Part shown: piece after piece, positions 45,824-55,594 of the stretch
How positions within the stretch are numbered: the first letter of the stretch is position 1
Layout of the letters: each line of letters opens with the position of its first letter
Assembly: GCF_000429785.1 (NCBI RefSeq)
Contig: NZ_AUCN01000009.1
Location: forward strand, 248,001-312,000
From: Chitinibacter tainanensis DSM 15459
GTDB taxonomy: Bacteria; Pseudomonadota; Gammaproteobacteria; Burkholderiales; Chitinibacteraceae
Length of the DNA: 64,000 nucleotides
Direction: 5' to 3'
Notes under the pieces: generated by a model
The model's database searches: none
What the model was told of the DNA's origin: nothing
The model's input: only the letters and a program-made list of their open reading frames with translations
Translations under genes and position numbers: made by a program

Positions 45824-46458
45824 TGAAGCGTTTGGCAATTCTAGGTGCTAGTGGTCATGGGAAAGTAATTGCTGATACTGCCTTACTTTCTGGATGGGAG
45901 GAAGTGATTTTTTTTGACGATATGTGGCCTGACAAAAAGAAGAATGGGCGCTGGTCAATTATCGGTGATGCTCAAGCTCTCATTCATCATAAAATAGATT
46001 TCGACGCTGCAATCGTTGCTGTGGGTAACAATTCTGTCCGGCTCGATAAAACCCTATGGCTGAAAAGTCATGATATACCGTTAGCGACAATAATACATCC
46101 CTCCGCTGTGCTTAGCCCTTATGTCCGTCTGGGGTATGGCTCTGTAGTTTTGGCGAATGCTGTTGTTCAGATCGATACGGTTTTGGGCATTGCATCATTG
46201 ATCAACACTTCTGCGTCCGTCGATCATGATTGTGTTTTGGAAGATGGTGTCCACATTTGTCCTGGGGCGCGCTTAGCGGGCGGAGTACGTGTTGGTTCGA
46301 AAAGTTGGATTGGTATTGGCTCTAGTGTTAAGCAATCGATCCAAATTGGTGCCAATGTAACTGTTGGTGCTGGGGCTGCTGTTATTACTGATATTTCAGA
46401 TTCTGTTACTGTGGCGGGTGTGCCCGCGCGCAATTTAGCTTGTGAGAATAAATGTTAA
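45823..46458 (+). CDS. pglD: UDP-4-amino-sugar N-acetyltransferase, PglD type
   Basis: The 211-residue enzyme acetylates the 4-amino group of UDP-4-amino-4,6-dideoxy-GlcNAc. The N-terminal PglD domain has LAILGASGHGKVIADTALLS; the left-handed beta-helix includes TIIHPSAVLSPYVRLGYGSV, INTSASVDHDCVLEDGVHIC (with the catalytic His in VDHDC) and GVRVGSKSWIGIGSSV. The start overlaps the pglC stop by one base and the end overlaps pglE by 7 bases. Position in a pglC-D-E-F order supports the bacillosamine assignment. Confidence 0.9.
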   Translation: MKRLAILGASGHGKVIADTALLSGWEEVIFFDDMWPDKKKNGRWSIIGDAQALIHHKIDFDAAIVAVGNNSVRLDKTLWLKSHDIPLATIIHPSAVLSPYVRLGYGSVVLANAVVQIDTVLGIASLINTSASVDHDCVLEDGVHICPGARLAGGVRVGSKSWIGIGSSVKQSIQIGANVTVGAGAAVITDISDSVTVAGVPARNLACENKC

Positions 46459-47627
46459 ATACTCAATTAACTCCTTGGCCTAGTTTCTCCAATGAAGAAG
46501 CTGATGCAGTCCGATCCGTATTATTATCAAACAGGGTTAATTACTGGACCGGTTCTGAATGCCGCGAATTTGAAAAAGAATTTGCGGCATGGTGTGAGGC
46601 TGAGTACGCAATTGCCTTGGCTAATGGCACATTAGCTCTGGATGTGGCCCTCAAAGCGTTAGGCATTGGGCCGGGCGACGATGTAGTAGTTACGTCGCGC
46701 ACATTTTTGGCGTCAGCTAGCGCTATTGTGACTGCAGGTGCAAACCCAGTGTTTGCAGATGTAGATGCAGATAGTCAGAATATTACTGCAGAAACAATTC
46801 GCGCAGTGCTATCACCAAATACAAAGGCGATTATTTGCGTCCATCTAGCGGGGTGGCCTTGTGAGATGGACGAGATCATGGCCTTGGCGCAGGAAAAAGG
46901 TCTGTATGTGATCGAAGACTGCGCTCAGGCGCATGGTGCGAAATATAAATGTCGTCCTGTGGGCTCAATAGGACACATTGCGGCATGGTCATTCTGTCAG
47001 GACAAAATCATGACGACCGGCGGCGAGGGCGGCATGGTCACCACGAATGACGAACAGCTTTGGCGAAAAATGTGGTCTTATAAAGATCATGGTAAATCTT
47101 GGGAGGCTGTTTATGAACGTCAGCATCCGCCAGGGTTCAGATGGGTGCACGATTCATTTGGTACCAACTGGCGCATGATGGAAATGCAGGCGGTTATTGG
47201 CCGGATTCAGCTTCGTCGTATGGCTGATTGGACAGAAAAACGTCAGGCAAATGCTGAAAAGATTGATCAAAATGTGAAAGAGTTTTCGTGCATCCGTATT
47301 CCTGCAATTCCCGACCATATTCACCATGCGCAATACAAGCATTATTTGTTTGTTGAGCCTGCTCAATTGAAAGAGGGCTGGTCGCGTGATCGGATCATTG
47401 ACGCACTTACCGCTTTGGGCGTGCCTTGTTATCAGGGCTCGTGTTCAGAGGTTTATTTGGAGCGCGCATTTGACGGTACGCCTTGGCGGCCGAAGCAACG
47501 ACTTGAAGTTGCCCGCCAGCTAGGCGAGACCAGCTTAATGTTTTTGGTGCATCCAACTTTGACTGATGTCGATATGGATTTGGTTTGCAATGGACTCCAT
47601 GCAGTTTTAAATCAAGCGACACTTTAG
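46452..47627 (+). CDS. pglE: UDP-4-keto-6-deoxy-GlcNAc aminotransferase, PglE type
   Basis: The 391-residue PLP-dependent DegT/DnrJ/EryC1 protein has YAIALANGTLALDVALKALG, SRTFLASASAIVTAGANPVF, VIEDCAQAHGAKYKCRPVG and SFCQDKIMTTGGEGGMV, the last with the PLP-binding Lys. It would aminate the 4-keto sugar made by the WbpM/PglF-type dehydratase encoded next. Sequence near TNWRMMEMQAVIGRIQL is typical of the family. The exact sugar (UDP-bacillosamine series) is inferred from the four-gene module. Confidence 0.88.
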   Translation: MLNTQLTPWPSFSNEEADAVRSVLLSNRVNYWTGSECREFEKEFAAWCEAEYAIALANGTLALDVALKALGIGPGDDVVVTSRTFLASASAIVTAGANPVFADVDADSQNITAETIRAVLSPNTKAIICVHLAGWPCEMDEIMALAQEKGLYVIEDCAQAHGAKYKCRPVGSIGHIAAWSFCQDKIMTTGGEGGMVTTNDEQLWRKMWSYKDHGKSWEAVYERQHPPGFRWVHDSFGTNWRMMEMQAVIGRIQLRRMADWTEKRQANAEKIDQNVKEFSCIRIPAIPDHIHHAQYKHYLFVEPAQLKEGWSRDRIIDALTALGVPCYQGSCSEVYLERAFDGTPWRPKQRLEVARQLGETSLMFLVHPTLTDVDMDLVCNGLHAVLNQATL

Positions 47628-47642
47628 GGCGCTAGTAATTCC

Positions 47643-49541
47643 ATGATTCGCCGTCTTTCATATTTGCCACGTACAACGAAAAGCCTAATTATCCTGGCAG
47701 CCGACTTTGTATTACTTCCCGCAGCATTATGGGCATCGATCGCATTGCGTATGGATGATTGGATTTATCCACGGCAATTTGCATGGTGGCTTTTTTTGTT
47801 GCCATCAGTAATTGCCACTCCTATTTTTATTCGCCTAGGCTTATATCGTGCGGTAATTCGATATATTGAAGATAAGGCTGTTGTTACTATTGCTAGTGCG
47901 GTTTCATTGGCGACGTTGATATTTATAACAGCATTGCAACTATTTCAAGTAACCGGGGTTCCACGTGGATCTTTATTGATTTTCTGGTTGCTTGCAATGG
48001 CCATTATTATCAGCAGTCGTTTTGTGGCTAGAGCGATATTGCGACGTTTAGCACCACTATCAACGGATAGAAAATCTGTTTTGATTTACGGTGCCGGTAG
48101 CGCGGGTAGGCAACTGGCTGTGGCGCTGCGTACTGGTCAGGAATTTGAGCCAGTTGGTTTTGTGGATGATTCGCGCGATCAGCAAGGTTTACAGATTGGC
48201 GGCTTGCGTGTTTTTAGTAATTCTGAAATGATCGATTTGATTGCAGCTGGTAATATTCAGCAGATATTACTGGCGATCCCATCTGCTCCACGGGCTAGGC
48301 AAATTGAACTTGTGAATCAGCTTGAGCCATTAGCGGTTGAAGTCCGAATTTTGCCTGGTATGGCCGATCTCGTGAGTGGTGAAGTACGCTTGGCAGATGC
48401 TCGTGAAGTTGGGGTTGATGAGTTGTTAGGACGTGAGCCTGTGCCACCCAATAAAGCTCTTTTGGCTCGTAATATTTTTGGCAAAGTGGTTATGGTTACA
48501 GGTGCTGGTGGTTCTATCGGCTCCGAGCTTTGTCGACAAATTATCCGCAATCAGCCGATAGCCTTGGTTTTGTATGAATTATCTGAGTTTGCTCTGTATT
48601 CAATTGAGCAAGAATTAAATCTGGTCATTCGTGACCAAAAGCTACCGATAGCTATCCATCCCGTATTGGGTTCTGTGCAAAATGGTATGCGCCTGGCGGC
48701 AATCATGGCTCGTTACGAGGTGCAAACTGTCTATCATGCTGCTGCATACAAACATGTACCGCTAGTTGAGTTCAATATCACAGAGGGCATTTTAAACAAT
48801 GCGTTCGGCACTCGCTCATCTGCAGCCGCGGCTATTGAAGCTGGTGTCGAATCTTTTGTGCTGATTTCCACGGATAAGGCCGTACGCCCTACCAATGTGA
48901 TGGGTGCAAGCAAACGAATGGCCGAGCTTGCATTGCAGGCATATGCCCAAGACCCCACGGTTAAAACACGCTTCAGTATGGTACGTTTCGGTAATGTGCT
49001 GGGCTCGAGTGGCTCGGTTGTACCCCTATTTCGTAAGCAGATTGCAGCTGGCGGCCCGGTTAAAGTCACTCACCCCGAAATTAATCGTTTTTTTATGACT
49101 ATTCCAGAAGCATCCCAGTTGGTAATTCAAGCCGGTGCAATGGGGGGCAATGGCGAGGTTTTTGTACTGGATATGGGGCAGCCGGTCAAAATTGTTGACT
49201 TAGCTCGCCGTATGATTCACTTGAGTGGTTACCGGGTCAAAGACGAGAGCAATCCCAACGGTGATATCGCGATTGAATTTTCCGGTTTGCGTCCCGGTGA
49301 AAAACTCTATGAAGAACTGCTGATTGGTGACAATGTTAGTGGTACAGAGCATCCGCGGATTATGAAGGCCAATGAGGGGTGCTTGACAATGGATGAATTG
49401 GAGCAAGTCACTGCCGAGTTAGCGATTGCGTGCACAAATAATGACTCACGTAAAATCATCGAAATTTTGCAGCAATGCGTCTCTGGTTTTAAACCAGATC
49501 AAGCAGTACGCGATCACTTGTGTGAGTTTGCCGAGCACTAA
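47643..49541 (+). CDS. pglF: Membrane UDP-GlcNAc 4,6-dehydratase, WbpM/PglF/CapD type
   Basis: The 632-residue inner-membrane enzyme makes UDP-4-keto-6-deoxy-GlcNAc. Four N-terminal membrane helices (about 15-125) precede a CoA-binding-like Rossmann domain (about 140-260; SVLIYGAGSAGRQLAVAL) and a catalytic SDR domain (about 275-600; VMVTGAGGSIGSELCRQII, HAAAYKHVPLVEFNITEGI, STDKAVRPTNVMGASKRMAE). As in WbpM, the SDR Tyr is Met in MGASK. It is the last gene of the locus. No clear terminator follows before the converging rng gene. Confidence 0.93.
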   Translation: MIRRLSYLPRTTKSLIILAADFVLLPAALWASIALRMDDWIYPRQFAWWLFLLPSVIATPIFIRLGLYRAVIRYIEDKAVVTIASAVSLATLIFITALQLFQVTGVPRGSLLIFWLLAMAIIISSRFVARAILRRLAPLSTDRKSVLIYGAGSAGRQLAVALRTGQEFEPVGFVDDSRDQQGLQIGGLRVFSNSEMIDLIAAGNIQQILLAIPSAPRARQIELVNQLEPLAVEVRILPGMADLVSGEVRLADAREVGVDELLGREPVPPNKALLARNIFGKVVMVTGAGGSIGSELCRQIIRNQPIALVLYELSEFALYSIEQELNLVIRDQKLPIAIHPVLGSVQNGMRLAAIMARYEVQTVYHAAAYKHVPLVEFNITEGILNNAFGTRSSAAAAIEAGVESFVLISTDKAVRPTNVMGASKRMAELALQAYAQDPTVKTRFSMVRFGNVLGSSGSVVPLFRKQIAAGGPVKVTHPEINRFFMTIPEASQLVIQAGAMGGNGEVFVLDMGQPVKIVDLARRMIHLSGYRVKDESNPNGDIAIEFSGLRPGEKLYEELLIGDNVSGTEHPRIMKANEGCLTMDELEQVTAELAIACTNNDSRKIIEILQQCVSGFKPDQAVRDHLCEFAEH

Positions 49542-49584
49542 TAGCTAGGGTATCGCCTTGCAGTCCTTATAGAATATTGCTTTC

Positions 49585-49596
49585 GGGTAAATACCC
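49585..49596. repeat. GGGTA/TACCC short palindrome
   Basis: The sequence GGGTAAATACCC lies in the 100-bp gap between the polysaccharide locus and rng. It carries the same GGGTA/TACCC core as other intergenic repeats in this window. Confidence 0.45.
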
Positions 49597-49643
49597 TCTG
49601 GTTCTAGGGGCTGCAGGCAATAGCATTGAGGCTGGTTAACCGA

Positions 49644-51095
49644 TCAAACTAGTACCACATCAAATTGCTCTTGCGAGTAAGCCGATTCAACCTGCAGGTA
49701 AATCGGCTTACCGATGAAGTCGACTAACTGCGCTAGGTTCGCAGATTCCTCATCTAAAAACATATCAATCACCGACTGCGCGGCCAAAATGCGGTATTCG
49801 CTGGCGTTAAATTGCCGTGCTTCACGCAAGATCTCGCGCAGAATCTCATAGCAAATTGTTTGCGGGGTTTTGACTTCACCGCGACCTTGGCAGGTGGGGC
49901 AGGGCTCACAGAGGACGTGCGCGAGTGATTCGCGTGTACGCTTTCGGGTGATTTCCACGAGGCCTAGGCTGGTAAATTGGCTAACCGTGATCTTGGTGCG
50001 ATCGCGTTCTAACGCTTTTTTCAGTTCATCCAGCACCGCAGCTTTGTGGTTTTCATTATCCATGTCGATGAAATCGACAATGATAATGCCGCCTAAATTG
50101 CGTAGACGCAACTGCCGAGCGATAACTTGCGTGGCTTCCAGATTGGTTTTGAAGATGGTGTCATCAAACGAGCGTGTACCAACAAAGCCGCCGGTATTCA
50201 CATCAATAGTGGTCATTGCTTCGGTTTGATCGATGATCAAATAGCCACCAAATTTCAAATTCACGCGGCGGCTTAAGGCGCGTTCAATTTCGGCTTCTAC
50301 GCCATACAATTCAAATAAGGGCCGATCTCCGCTGTAATGCTGAATTTTCGGCAGTACATCGACCACGAAGCGTTCGGCAAATTGTCTCATGCGGGCGAAA
50401 TTTTCGCGGCTATCGACGTGCACTGTTTCGATATTGTCGGTCACCATATCGCGCAATACGCGCAGTTGCAGTGATAAATCCTGAAACAGGAGCGAGCGGG
50501 CCGGTTTGGTTTGGCTGCTTTGGCGGATATCGGCCCAAATCAGGTTCAGATAATCGATATCAGCTTGCAATTCTTCATTGCTGGCGTGATCGGCATTGGT
50601 TCGGATGATGTAGCCGCCGTGCTGTTCGGGCAACATGGCTTCAAGGCGTTTGCGCAGCTGATCGCGCTCGGCATCATCACCAATCCGCTGCGAAATTCCG
50701 ATGTGATTATCCTGCGGCAGAAACACCAAAAAACGCCCGGCGATGCTGATTTGTGTTGAGAGGCGGGCGCCTTTGCTGCCGATGGGGTCTTTGATTACTT
50801 GGACCATCACGGCTTGGCCTTCGTGCAGAATACGCTCGATGCGCTGCGGCTCATTCGGGTGCTGGCGTTGTTCAATCACATCGGCAATATGCAAAAATGC
50901 GGCCCGCTCGAGGCCGATTTCGATAAACGCGCTTTGCATACCGGGCAACACCCGCTTTACCAGACCCAGATAAATATTCCCCACCAGGCCACGATGTGCG
51001 GTGCGCTCGATATGAATATCCTGCACGACACCATCTTCAATGGTGGCGACACGGGTTTCTTGCGGGGTGATATTAACGAGGATCTGTTCTTTCAT
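49644..51095 (-). CDS. rng: Ribonuclease G
   Basis: The 483-residue endoribonuclease of the RNase E/G family processes 16S rRNA 5' ends and mRNAs. It has an S1 domain (about 35-125; IYLGLVKRVLPGMQSAFIEI), an RNase H-like/5'-sensor part, the catalytic Mg-binding region (TIDVNTGGFVGTRSF and IIIVDFIDMDNE) and the zinc link CPTCQGRGEV. The short length without a long C-terminal scaffold identifies RNase G. ATG 51095 overlaps the holA stop (ATGA), so an upstream in-frame extension to 51158 is rejected. It ends a leuS-lptE-holA-rng unit. Confidence 0.95.
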   Translation of the reverse strand: MKEQILVNITPQETRVATIEDGVVQDIHIERTAHRGLVGNIYLGLVKRVLPGMQSAFIEIGLERAAFLHIADVIEQRQHPNEPQRIERILHEGQAVMVQVIKDPIGSKGARLSTQISIAGRFLVFLPQDNHIGISQRIGDDAERDQLRKRLEAMLPEQHGGYIIRTNADHASNEELQADIDYLNLIWADIRQSSQTKPARSLLFQDLSLQLRVLRDMVTDNIETVHVDSRENFARMRQFAERFVVDVLPKIQHYSGDRPLFELYGVEAEIERALSRRVNLKFGGYLIIDQTEAMTTIDVNTGGFVGTRSFDDTIFKTNLEATQVIARQLRLRNLGGIIIVDFIDMDNENHKAAVLDELKKALERDRTKITVSQFTSLGLVEITRKRTRESLAHVLCEPCPTCQGRGEVKTPQTICYEILREILREARQFNASEYRILAAQSVIDMFLDEESANLAQLVDFIGKPIYLQVESAYSQEQFDVVLV

Positions 51096-52117
51096 AGGCC
51101 ACGAGGAGCAAGTTGCGGGTTGATCAGGAGGAGGGCGAGGCGGTTGAGTTCGGCCCAAATATCACCCTCGCCGATGCCTTTGATTAAGGCATCGAGCTGG
51201 CGAGCCAGCTGCAGGGCGGCTTTCAGGCGTTTGGCGTTTACGCGGCTGGCGGCGCCTTCAATAAGGCGTTGTTTATTACCCCAGATGCGCAGCTCTTTGG
51301 TGAGCTGTGCGGCGGGTACCCCGCGCGAACGACCTTGGGCAAATTTATACAAAGTACGGGTTTCTTCGGCTAGCGCCCATAACACTAAAACGGGAGACTC
51401 GCCTTCAGCACGTAGGCCATCGAGCATGTGGCAGACGCGCTGGGCATCACCGGTTAGCACGGCTTCACCCAAGCTAAACACATCATAGCGAGCGACATTG
51501 GCAACGGCGGCTTCCAGCTCGGCGAGCTGTAATTCGCCCTTGGGGTGTAAGAGGCCAAGCTTCTGGATTTCTTGGTGCGCAGCCAGCAAATTACCTTCTA
51601 CCCGATCCACCAGCCAATCCATCGCGCTGGCGCTTAAAGATTGACCTTGTTGCTGTAGGCGTTGGCGTATCCAGTCGGGCAGCTGCTGGCGCTCTATGGC
51701 CTTGGCCTCAACCACTACCCCGGCCTTGGCCAAAGCCTGCATCCATTTGCTATTGAGCGCAGTTTTGTCGAGCTTGGGTAAGGTAATAATGGTAAGTATG
51801 TCGCTGGAGAGATTACTGGCAAAGGCTTCTAGCGCTTTACCCCCCTCGGCTCCGGGTTTGCCATTGGGAATGCGCAGCTCAAGCAGTCGCAATTCGGCAA
51901 ACAGCGACATGCTCGCCCTGCTGGTACTGAGCTGGCTCCATTGAAAGTGTGCGGCGTTTTCAACGGTAAGTACTTCGCGCTCGTGATAGCCGGCGGTGCG
52001 TGCGGCGTCGCGAATGGCTTGTGCGGCCTCTAGCGCCAGCAAAGATTCATCACCATGAATGACATACAGCGGGGCTAGGCCCCGCTGCAATGCTTTGCCC
52101 AGTTCATCCGGGCGCAT
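51092..52117 (-). CDS. holA: DNA polymerase III delta subunit
   Basis: The 341-residue clamp-loader subunit opens the beta clamp. It has the HolA fold start (LYVIHGDESLLALEAAQAIR), an AAA-like domain (LLELRIPNGKPGAEGGKALE; IITLPKLDKTALNSKWMQAL) and a C-terminal collar domain (LTKELRIWGNKQRLIEGAAS). Length is normal. Its start overlaps the lptE stop by one base, and its stop overlaps rng, so the three genes are coupled. The same order is common in Betaproteobacteria. Confidence 0.93.
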   Translation of the reverse strand: MRPDELGKALQRGLAPLYVIHGDESLLALEAAQAIRDAARTAGYHEREVLTVENAAHFQWSQLSTSRASMSLFAELRLLELRIPNGKPGAEGGKALEAFASNLSSDILTIITLPKLDKTALNSKWMQALAKAGVVVEAKAIERQQLPDWIRQRLQQQGQSLSASAMDWLVDRVEGNLLAAHQEIQKLGLLHPKGELQLAELEAAVANVARYDVFSLGEAVLTGDAQRVCHMLDGLRAEGESPVLVLWALAEETRTLYKFAQGRSRGVPAAQLTKELRIWGNKQRLIEGAASRVNAKRLKAALQLARQLDALIKGIGEGDIWAELNRLALLLINPQLAPRGL

Positions 52118-52644
52118 TATTGCCCCGCAGCGCTGGCCGTGCTGGCGGCTGTGGCCTGCTGAGCTTTTGCCGCTGCGGCAATCCGGCGCACGATCTGGGC
52201 GGCGGCATCACGCTGCATTTCCTTGTATAGCCGTGCCTCTTCGCTTTCTTTAGACAGGACGCTGTTTTCATCCCAGCTGATATTGCGCTGCAAGGTCAGT
52301 GGCACATCATCCAGCAGTGGCTCGCCCTTTTGGTTGGCGCTAAAGCGCACGCGGTAGAACAGGCGATATTCCGACACCTGCCCCGAATTGTTGACGCTCA
52401 GTACCTGGCGATCGGCACTTTCGTTCAGGATTTGTACGCTTAATTCCGGCTGGTTGCGGGTTACGGTGATTTGCATCAGCTGGAATTGCCGCGTGAGCTC
52501 TTGGCTGGCAGCACCTTCACCCACTACCTGCGCGGTGGTAAAGCTCAGTTTGGCCGCCGGGCCTTGCCCGCGCAAATGAAAGCCACATGCCACCAGCAAG
52601 GTGCTGAGCAAGGTGAGCAATAAGGTGCGCAGGGTAAGGGTCAT
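52117..52644 (-). CDS. lptE: LPS assembly lipoprotein LptE
   Basis: The 175-residue outer-membrane lipoprotein partners with LptD to insert LPS. The signal peptide (MTLTLRTLLLTLLSTLLVAC) ends in an LVAC lipobox, followed by GFHLRGQGP, the usual LptE start. The body (QILNESADRQVLSVNNSGQV, EYRLFYRVRF) matches the family; an Ala-rich tail follows. ATG 52644 is chosen for the signal peptide and AGGA upstream; an in-frame codon at 52674 would overlap leuS. It lies 19 bases after leuS. Confidence 0.92.
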   Translation of the reverse strand: MTLTLRTLLLTLLSTLLVACGFHLRGQGPAAKLSFTTAQVVGEGAASQELTRQFQLMQITVTRNQPELSVQILNESADRQVLSVNNSGQVSEYRLFYRVRFSANQKGEPLLDDVPLTLQRNISWDENSVLSKESEEARLYKEMQRDAAAQIVRRIAAAAKAQQATAASTASAAGQ

Positions 52645-52663
52645 GGCGGTGTCCTGTAGGAGC

Positions 52664-55420
52664 TTAAGCAACAATATTTACCAGACGGCCTGGTACGATG
52701 ATGACTTTCTTCGGTGCGGCGCCGGCCAGGTGTTTTTGCACCTGCTCTTCGGCGAGCGCTGCCGCCTCGATGACGTCTTTGCTGGCGTCGGCGGCAACGT
52801 GGATTTCACCGCGCAGCTTGCCGTTAATTTGCACCATCAGCTTGATTTCATCTTGCGTCAACGCATCGGCTGCTGGCTCAGGCCAGGCTGCCGTCGCGAT
52901 TTCGCCACCGTAGTTGAGTTCATTCCACAGCGTATGCGCAATGTGCGGCGCGGCCGGGTAAATCGCGCGGAGCAAAATGCCAAAGCATTCGCGTACGACT
53001 GCCGCATTGTTACCCTTGTAGCCTTCCAGCGCATTCAGCAACTTCATCACGCCCGAAACCACGGTGTTGTACTGCAGACGTTCGTAGTCGAGGTTGATTT
53101 GTTTGAGCGTGTTATGAACTTCAAAACGCAGCGCTTTGTCGTCTTTGCTCAGATCCAGGCCTTGCAGGGTATCGGCTGCAGACTGAATAGCTGCAACGTG
53201 TTTAAAGCCATACCCCCACAGTCGGCGCAGGTAGCGGTACGCACCTTCCACACCGCTATCCGACCACGCTGCGCTTTGCTCTGGTGGGCCAGCAAACATC
53301 GTGAACAGGCGCGCGGTATCGGCGCCAAATTTCTCGATAATGTCTTTCGGCTCAACCACGTTGTTTTTCGATTTCGACATCTTCTCGATGCCGCCCATGA
53401 TCACCGGCTGACCGTCTTCAACCGCAATCGCCGCAATCGGGCGACCTTTGTCGTCGTGCTGCACTTGCACTTCGGCTGGGTAGAACCAGCGTTTTTTGCC
53501 GCTTGCGTCTTCGCGATAGTAACAATCGCGCAGCAACATGCCTTGGGTAAACAGGTTTTTGAATGGTTCGCCGAAATTGATCAGGCCCGCATCGCGCATC
53601 GCCTTAGTCCAGAAGCGCGCGTACAGCAAGTGCAAGACAGCGTGCTCGATCCCGCCGATGTATTGGTCCATGCCGCCAGCAGTTTCACCGGCCGTGCCCA
53701 TCCAATAAGCCGTGCCGTCGCCAACCATCGCGTCGCTCAATTTCGGGTCGCAATAGCGCATGAAATACCAGCTCGAATCAACGAAGGTATCCATTGTGTC
53801 GGTTTCGCGTTTCGCTGGCGCGCCACATTTCGGGCAGTCTACGTTCAGGAAATCTTCGCGGTGCTTCAGTGGATTGCCCGAGCCGTCTGGAATGCAGTCG
53901 GTTGGCAATACCACCGGCAGCTGCTCGTACGGTACCGGTACATCGCCGCAGCAATCGCAGTGGATAATCGGGATTGGCGTGCCCCAGTAGCGTTGACGGG
54001 AAATACCCCAGTCGCGCAGACGCCAGGTGGTTTTCTTCTCGCCAGCCTGTTTGGCGGATAAATCGGCTGCTACGGCATCGACGGCGGCTTTGTAGCTCAA
54101 ACCATCGTACTTGCCTGAGTTGATACAAATGCCATCTTTTTCAGTGTAAGCATTACGCAAATATGCTGTTGCAAATCCAGCTAAGTCTGATTGAGCCGCA
54201 GTGCTTTCTTGGGCAATAAATAGTTTATTTACTGCGTCCAAATTCTGGGGAATTGGCTGATCCCATCCATGAGTATTAGAAAGCTGTACCCATTCCCTAG
54301 CTGCATTTGGAGAGGCAACTACATACTTAATCGGAATATTATATTTAATCGCAAATTCGTAATCGCGTTCGTCGTGCGCAGGCACCGCCATCACCGCGCC
54401 ATCGCCGTAGCCCATCAAGACGTAGTTACCGATCCACACTTCCACTTGCGCGCCAGTCAGCGGGTGAGTCACGAATAGGCCGGTCGATACACCCACTTTC
54501 TCCTGGGTGGCCAGTTCAGCTTCGGTCGTACCGCCTTTTTTACATTCTTCGATGAAGGCAGCCAGTTCTGGTTTCAATTCTGCAGCGCGTGTCGCCAGCG
54601 GGTGCTCAGCCGCCACGGCACAGAAGGTCACGCCCATAATGGTGTCGGCACGCGTGGTGAACACGTACAGCTTGCCGTTTTGCACCAAGTTGCCGTTAGC
54701 GTCTTTGATGTCGTGATTGAAGGCGAAGCGCACACCTTCCGATTTACCGATCCAGTTGCGCTGCATGGCGCGCACCATGTCCGGCCAGCCTTCCAGCGTA
54801 TCGATGTCGTTCAGTAGCTCGTCAGCGTATTTGGTGATTGCGAAGTAGTAACCCGGGATTTCGCGCTTTTCCACAATCGCGCCCGAACGCCAGCCGCGAC
54901 CATCCACCACTTGTTCGTTGGCGAGTACGGTTTGGTCAACCGGATCCCAGTTCACGATCTGGGTTTTTTTGTACGCAGTGCCGTTTTCCAGCATTTTCAA
55001 GAAGAACCACTGGTTCCACTTGTAGTAATCCGGATCGCAAGTGGCGATTTCGCGTGACCAGTCGAACGCCAAGCCCAGTGGCTTCATTTGCGACTTCATG
55101 TCGTCGATATTGGCGTAAGTCCATTCCGCTGGTGATTTTTTGTAGGCAATCGCCGCGTTTTCCGCGGGCAGACCAAACGCATCCCAGCCCATTGGCATCA
55201 GTACATTAAAGCCTTTCATCCGCAGATGACGCGCCAGCATGTCGTTGATGGTGTAGTTGCGCACGTGACCCATGTGCAGCTTGCCCGAAGGGTAGGGCAG
55301 CATCGAGCAGGCATAGTATTTCGGGCGGCTGGTATCTTCGGTCACTTCAAACGCGCGGGTAGATTCCCAATGCGCCTGGGCGGCGGCTTCGACGGAAAGC
55401 GGGGCGTACTGTTCTTGCAT
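52664..55420 (-). CDS. leuS: Leucyl-tRNA synthetase with an enlarged editing domain
   Basis: The roughly 918-residue enzyme charges tRNA-Leu. It has the HIGH-type motif [15 protein letters not shown] (about 45-59), a zinc/insertion region, the CP1 editing domain with [38 protein letters not shown], the KMSKS motif (KMSKSKNN) and a C-terminal domain ending [15 protein letters not shown]. It is about 40 residues longer than usual. The extra part (about residues 360-430, coordinates 54130-54340) is AT-rich, unlike the rest. Translation starts at ATG 55420 ([15 protein letters not shown]); the open frame up to 56170 is spurious since it covers two prepilin genes. Confidence 0.95.
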   Translation of the reverse strand: MQEQYAPLSVEAAAQAHWESTRAFEVTEDTSRPKYYACSMLPYPSGKLHMGHVRNYTINDMLARHLRMKGFNVLMPMGWDAFGLPAENAAIAYKKSPAEWTYANIDDMKSQMKPLGLAFDWSREIATCDPDYYKWNQWFFLKMLENGTAYKKTQIVNWDPVDQTVLANEQVVDGRGWRSGAIVEKREIPGYYFAITKYADELLNDIDTLEGWPDMVRAMQRNWIGKSEGVRFAFNHDIKDANGNLVQNGKLYVFTTRADTIMGVTFCAVAAEHPLATRAAELKPELAAFIEECKKGGTTEAELATQEKVGVSTGLFVTHPLTGAQVEVWIGNYVLMGYGDGAVMAVPAHDERDYEFAIKYNIPIKYVVASPNAAREWVQLSNTHGWDQPIPQNLDAVNKLFIAQESTAAQSDLAGFATAYLRNAYTEKDGICINSGKYDGLSYKAAVDAVAADLSAKQAGEKKTTWRLRDWGISRQRYWGTPIPIIHCDCCGDVPVPYEQLPVVLPTDCIPDGSGNPLKHREDFLNVDCPKCGAPAKRETDTMDTFVDSSWYFMRYCDPKLSDAMVGDGTAYWMGTAGETAGGMDQYIGGIEHAVLHLLYARFWTKAMRDAGLINFGEPFKNLFTQGMLLRDCYYREDASGKKRWFYPAEVQVQHDDKGRPIAAIAVEDGQPVIMGGIEKMSKSKNNVVEPKDIIEKFGADTARLFTMFAGPPEQSAAWSDSGVEGAYRYLRRLWGYGFKHVAAIQSAADTLQGLDLSKDDKALRFEVHNTLKQINLDYERLQYNTVVSGVMKLLNALEGYKGNNAAVVRECFGILLRAIYPAAPHIAHTLWNELNYGGEIATAAWPEPAADALTQDEIKLMVQINGKLRGEIHVAADASKDVIEAAALAEEQVQKHLAGAAPKKVIIVPGRLVNIVA

Positions 55421-55594
55421 GATCGGCACTGAGTCAAATGAGGCAAAAACGCGATTATACCTGAGCTCAGCCGCCATCGCGGCGCTGATGTGCGCAAAGT
55501 GCGGCCAGCACGATGTCGCTGGGCTTGCAATGCGCGCAAGCCCTTGCCTAGACTGAGTAAATCGCAGCCCCGCTGTGCCCCGCAAGGAGTAGCA

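Noticed and set aside
24674-49541. Polysaccharide locus as an integrated mobile element
   Set aside because: No integrase, transposase, terminal repeats or tRNA target are visible; homologous exchange explains the composition change better.
52601-54061. 486-codon plus-strand open frame opposite leuS
   Set aside because: It is fully antisense to conserved LeuS motifs and has no recognisable domain.
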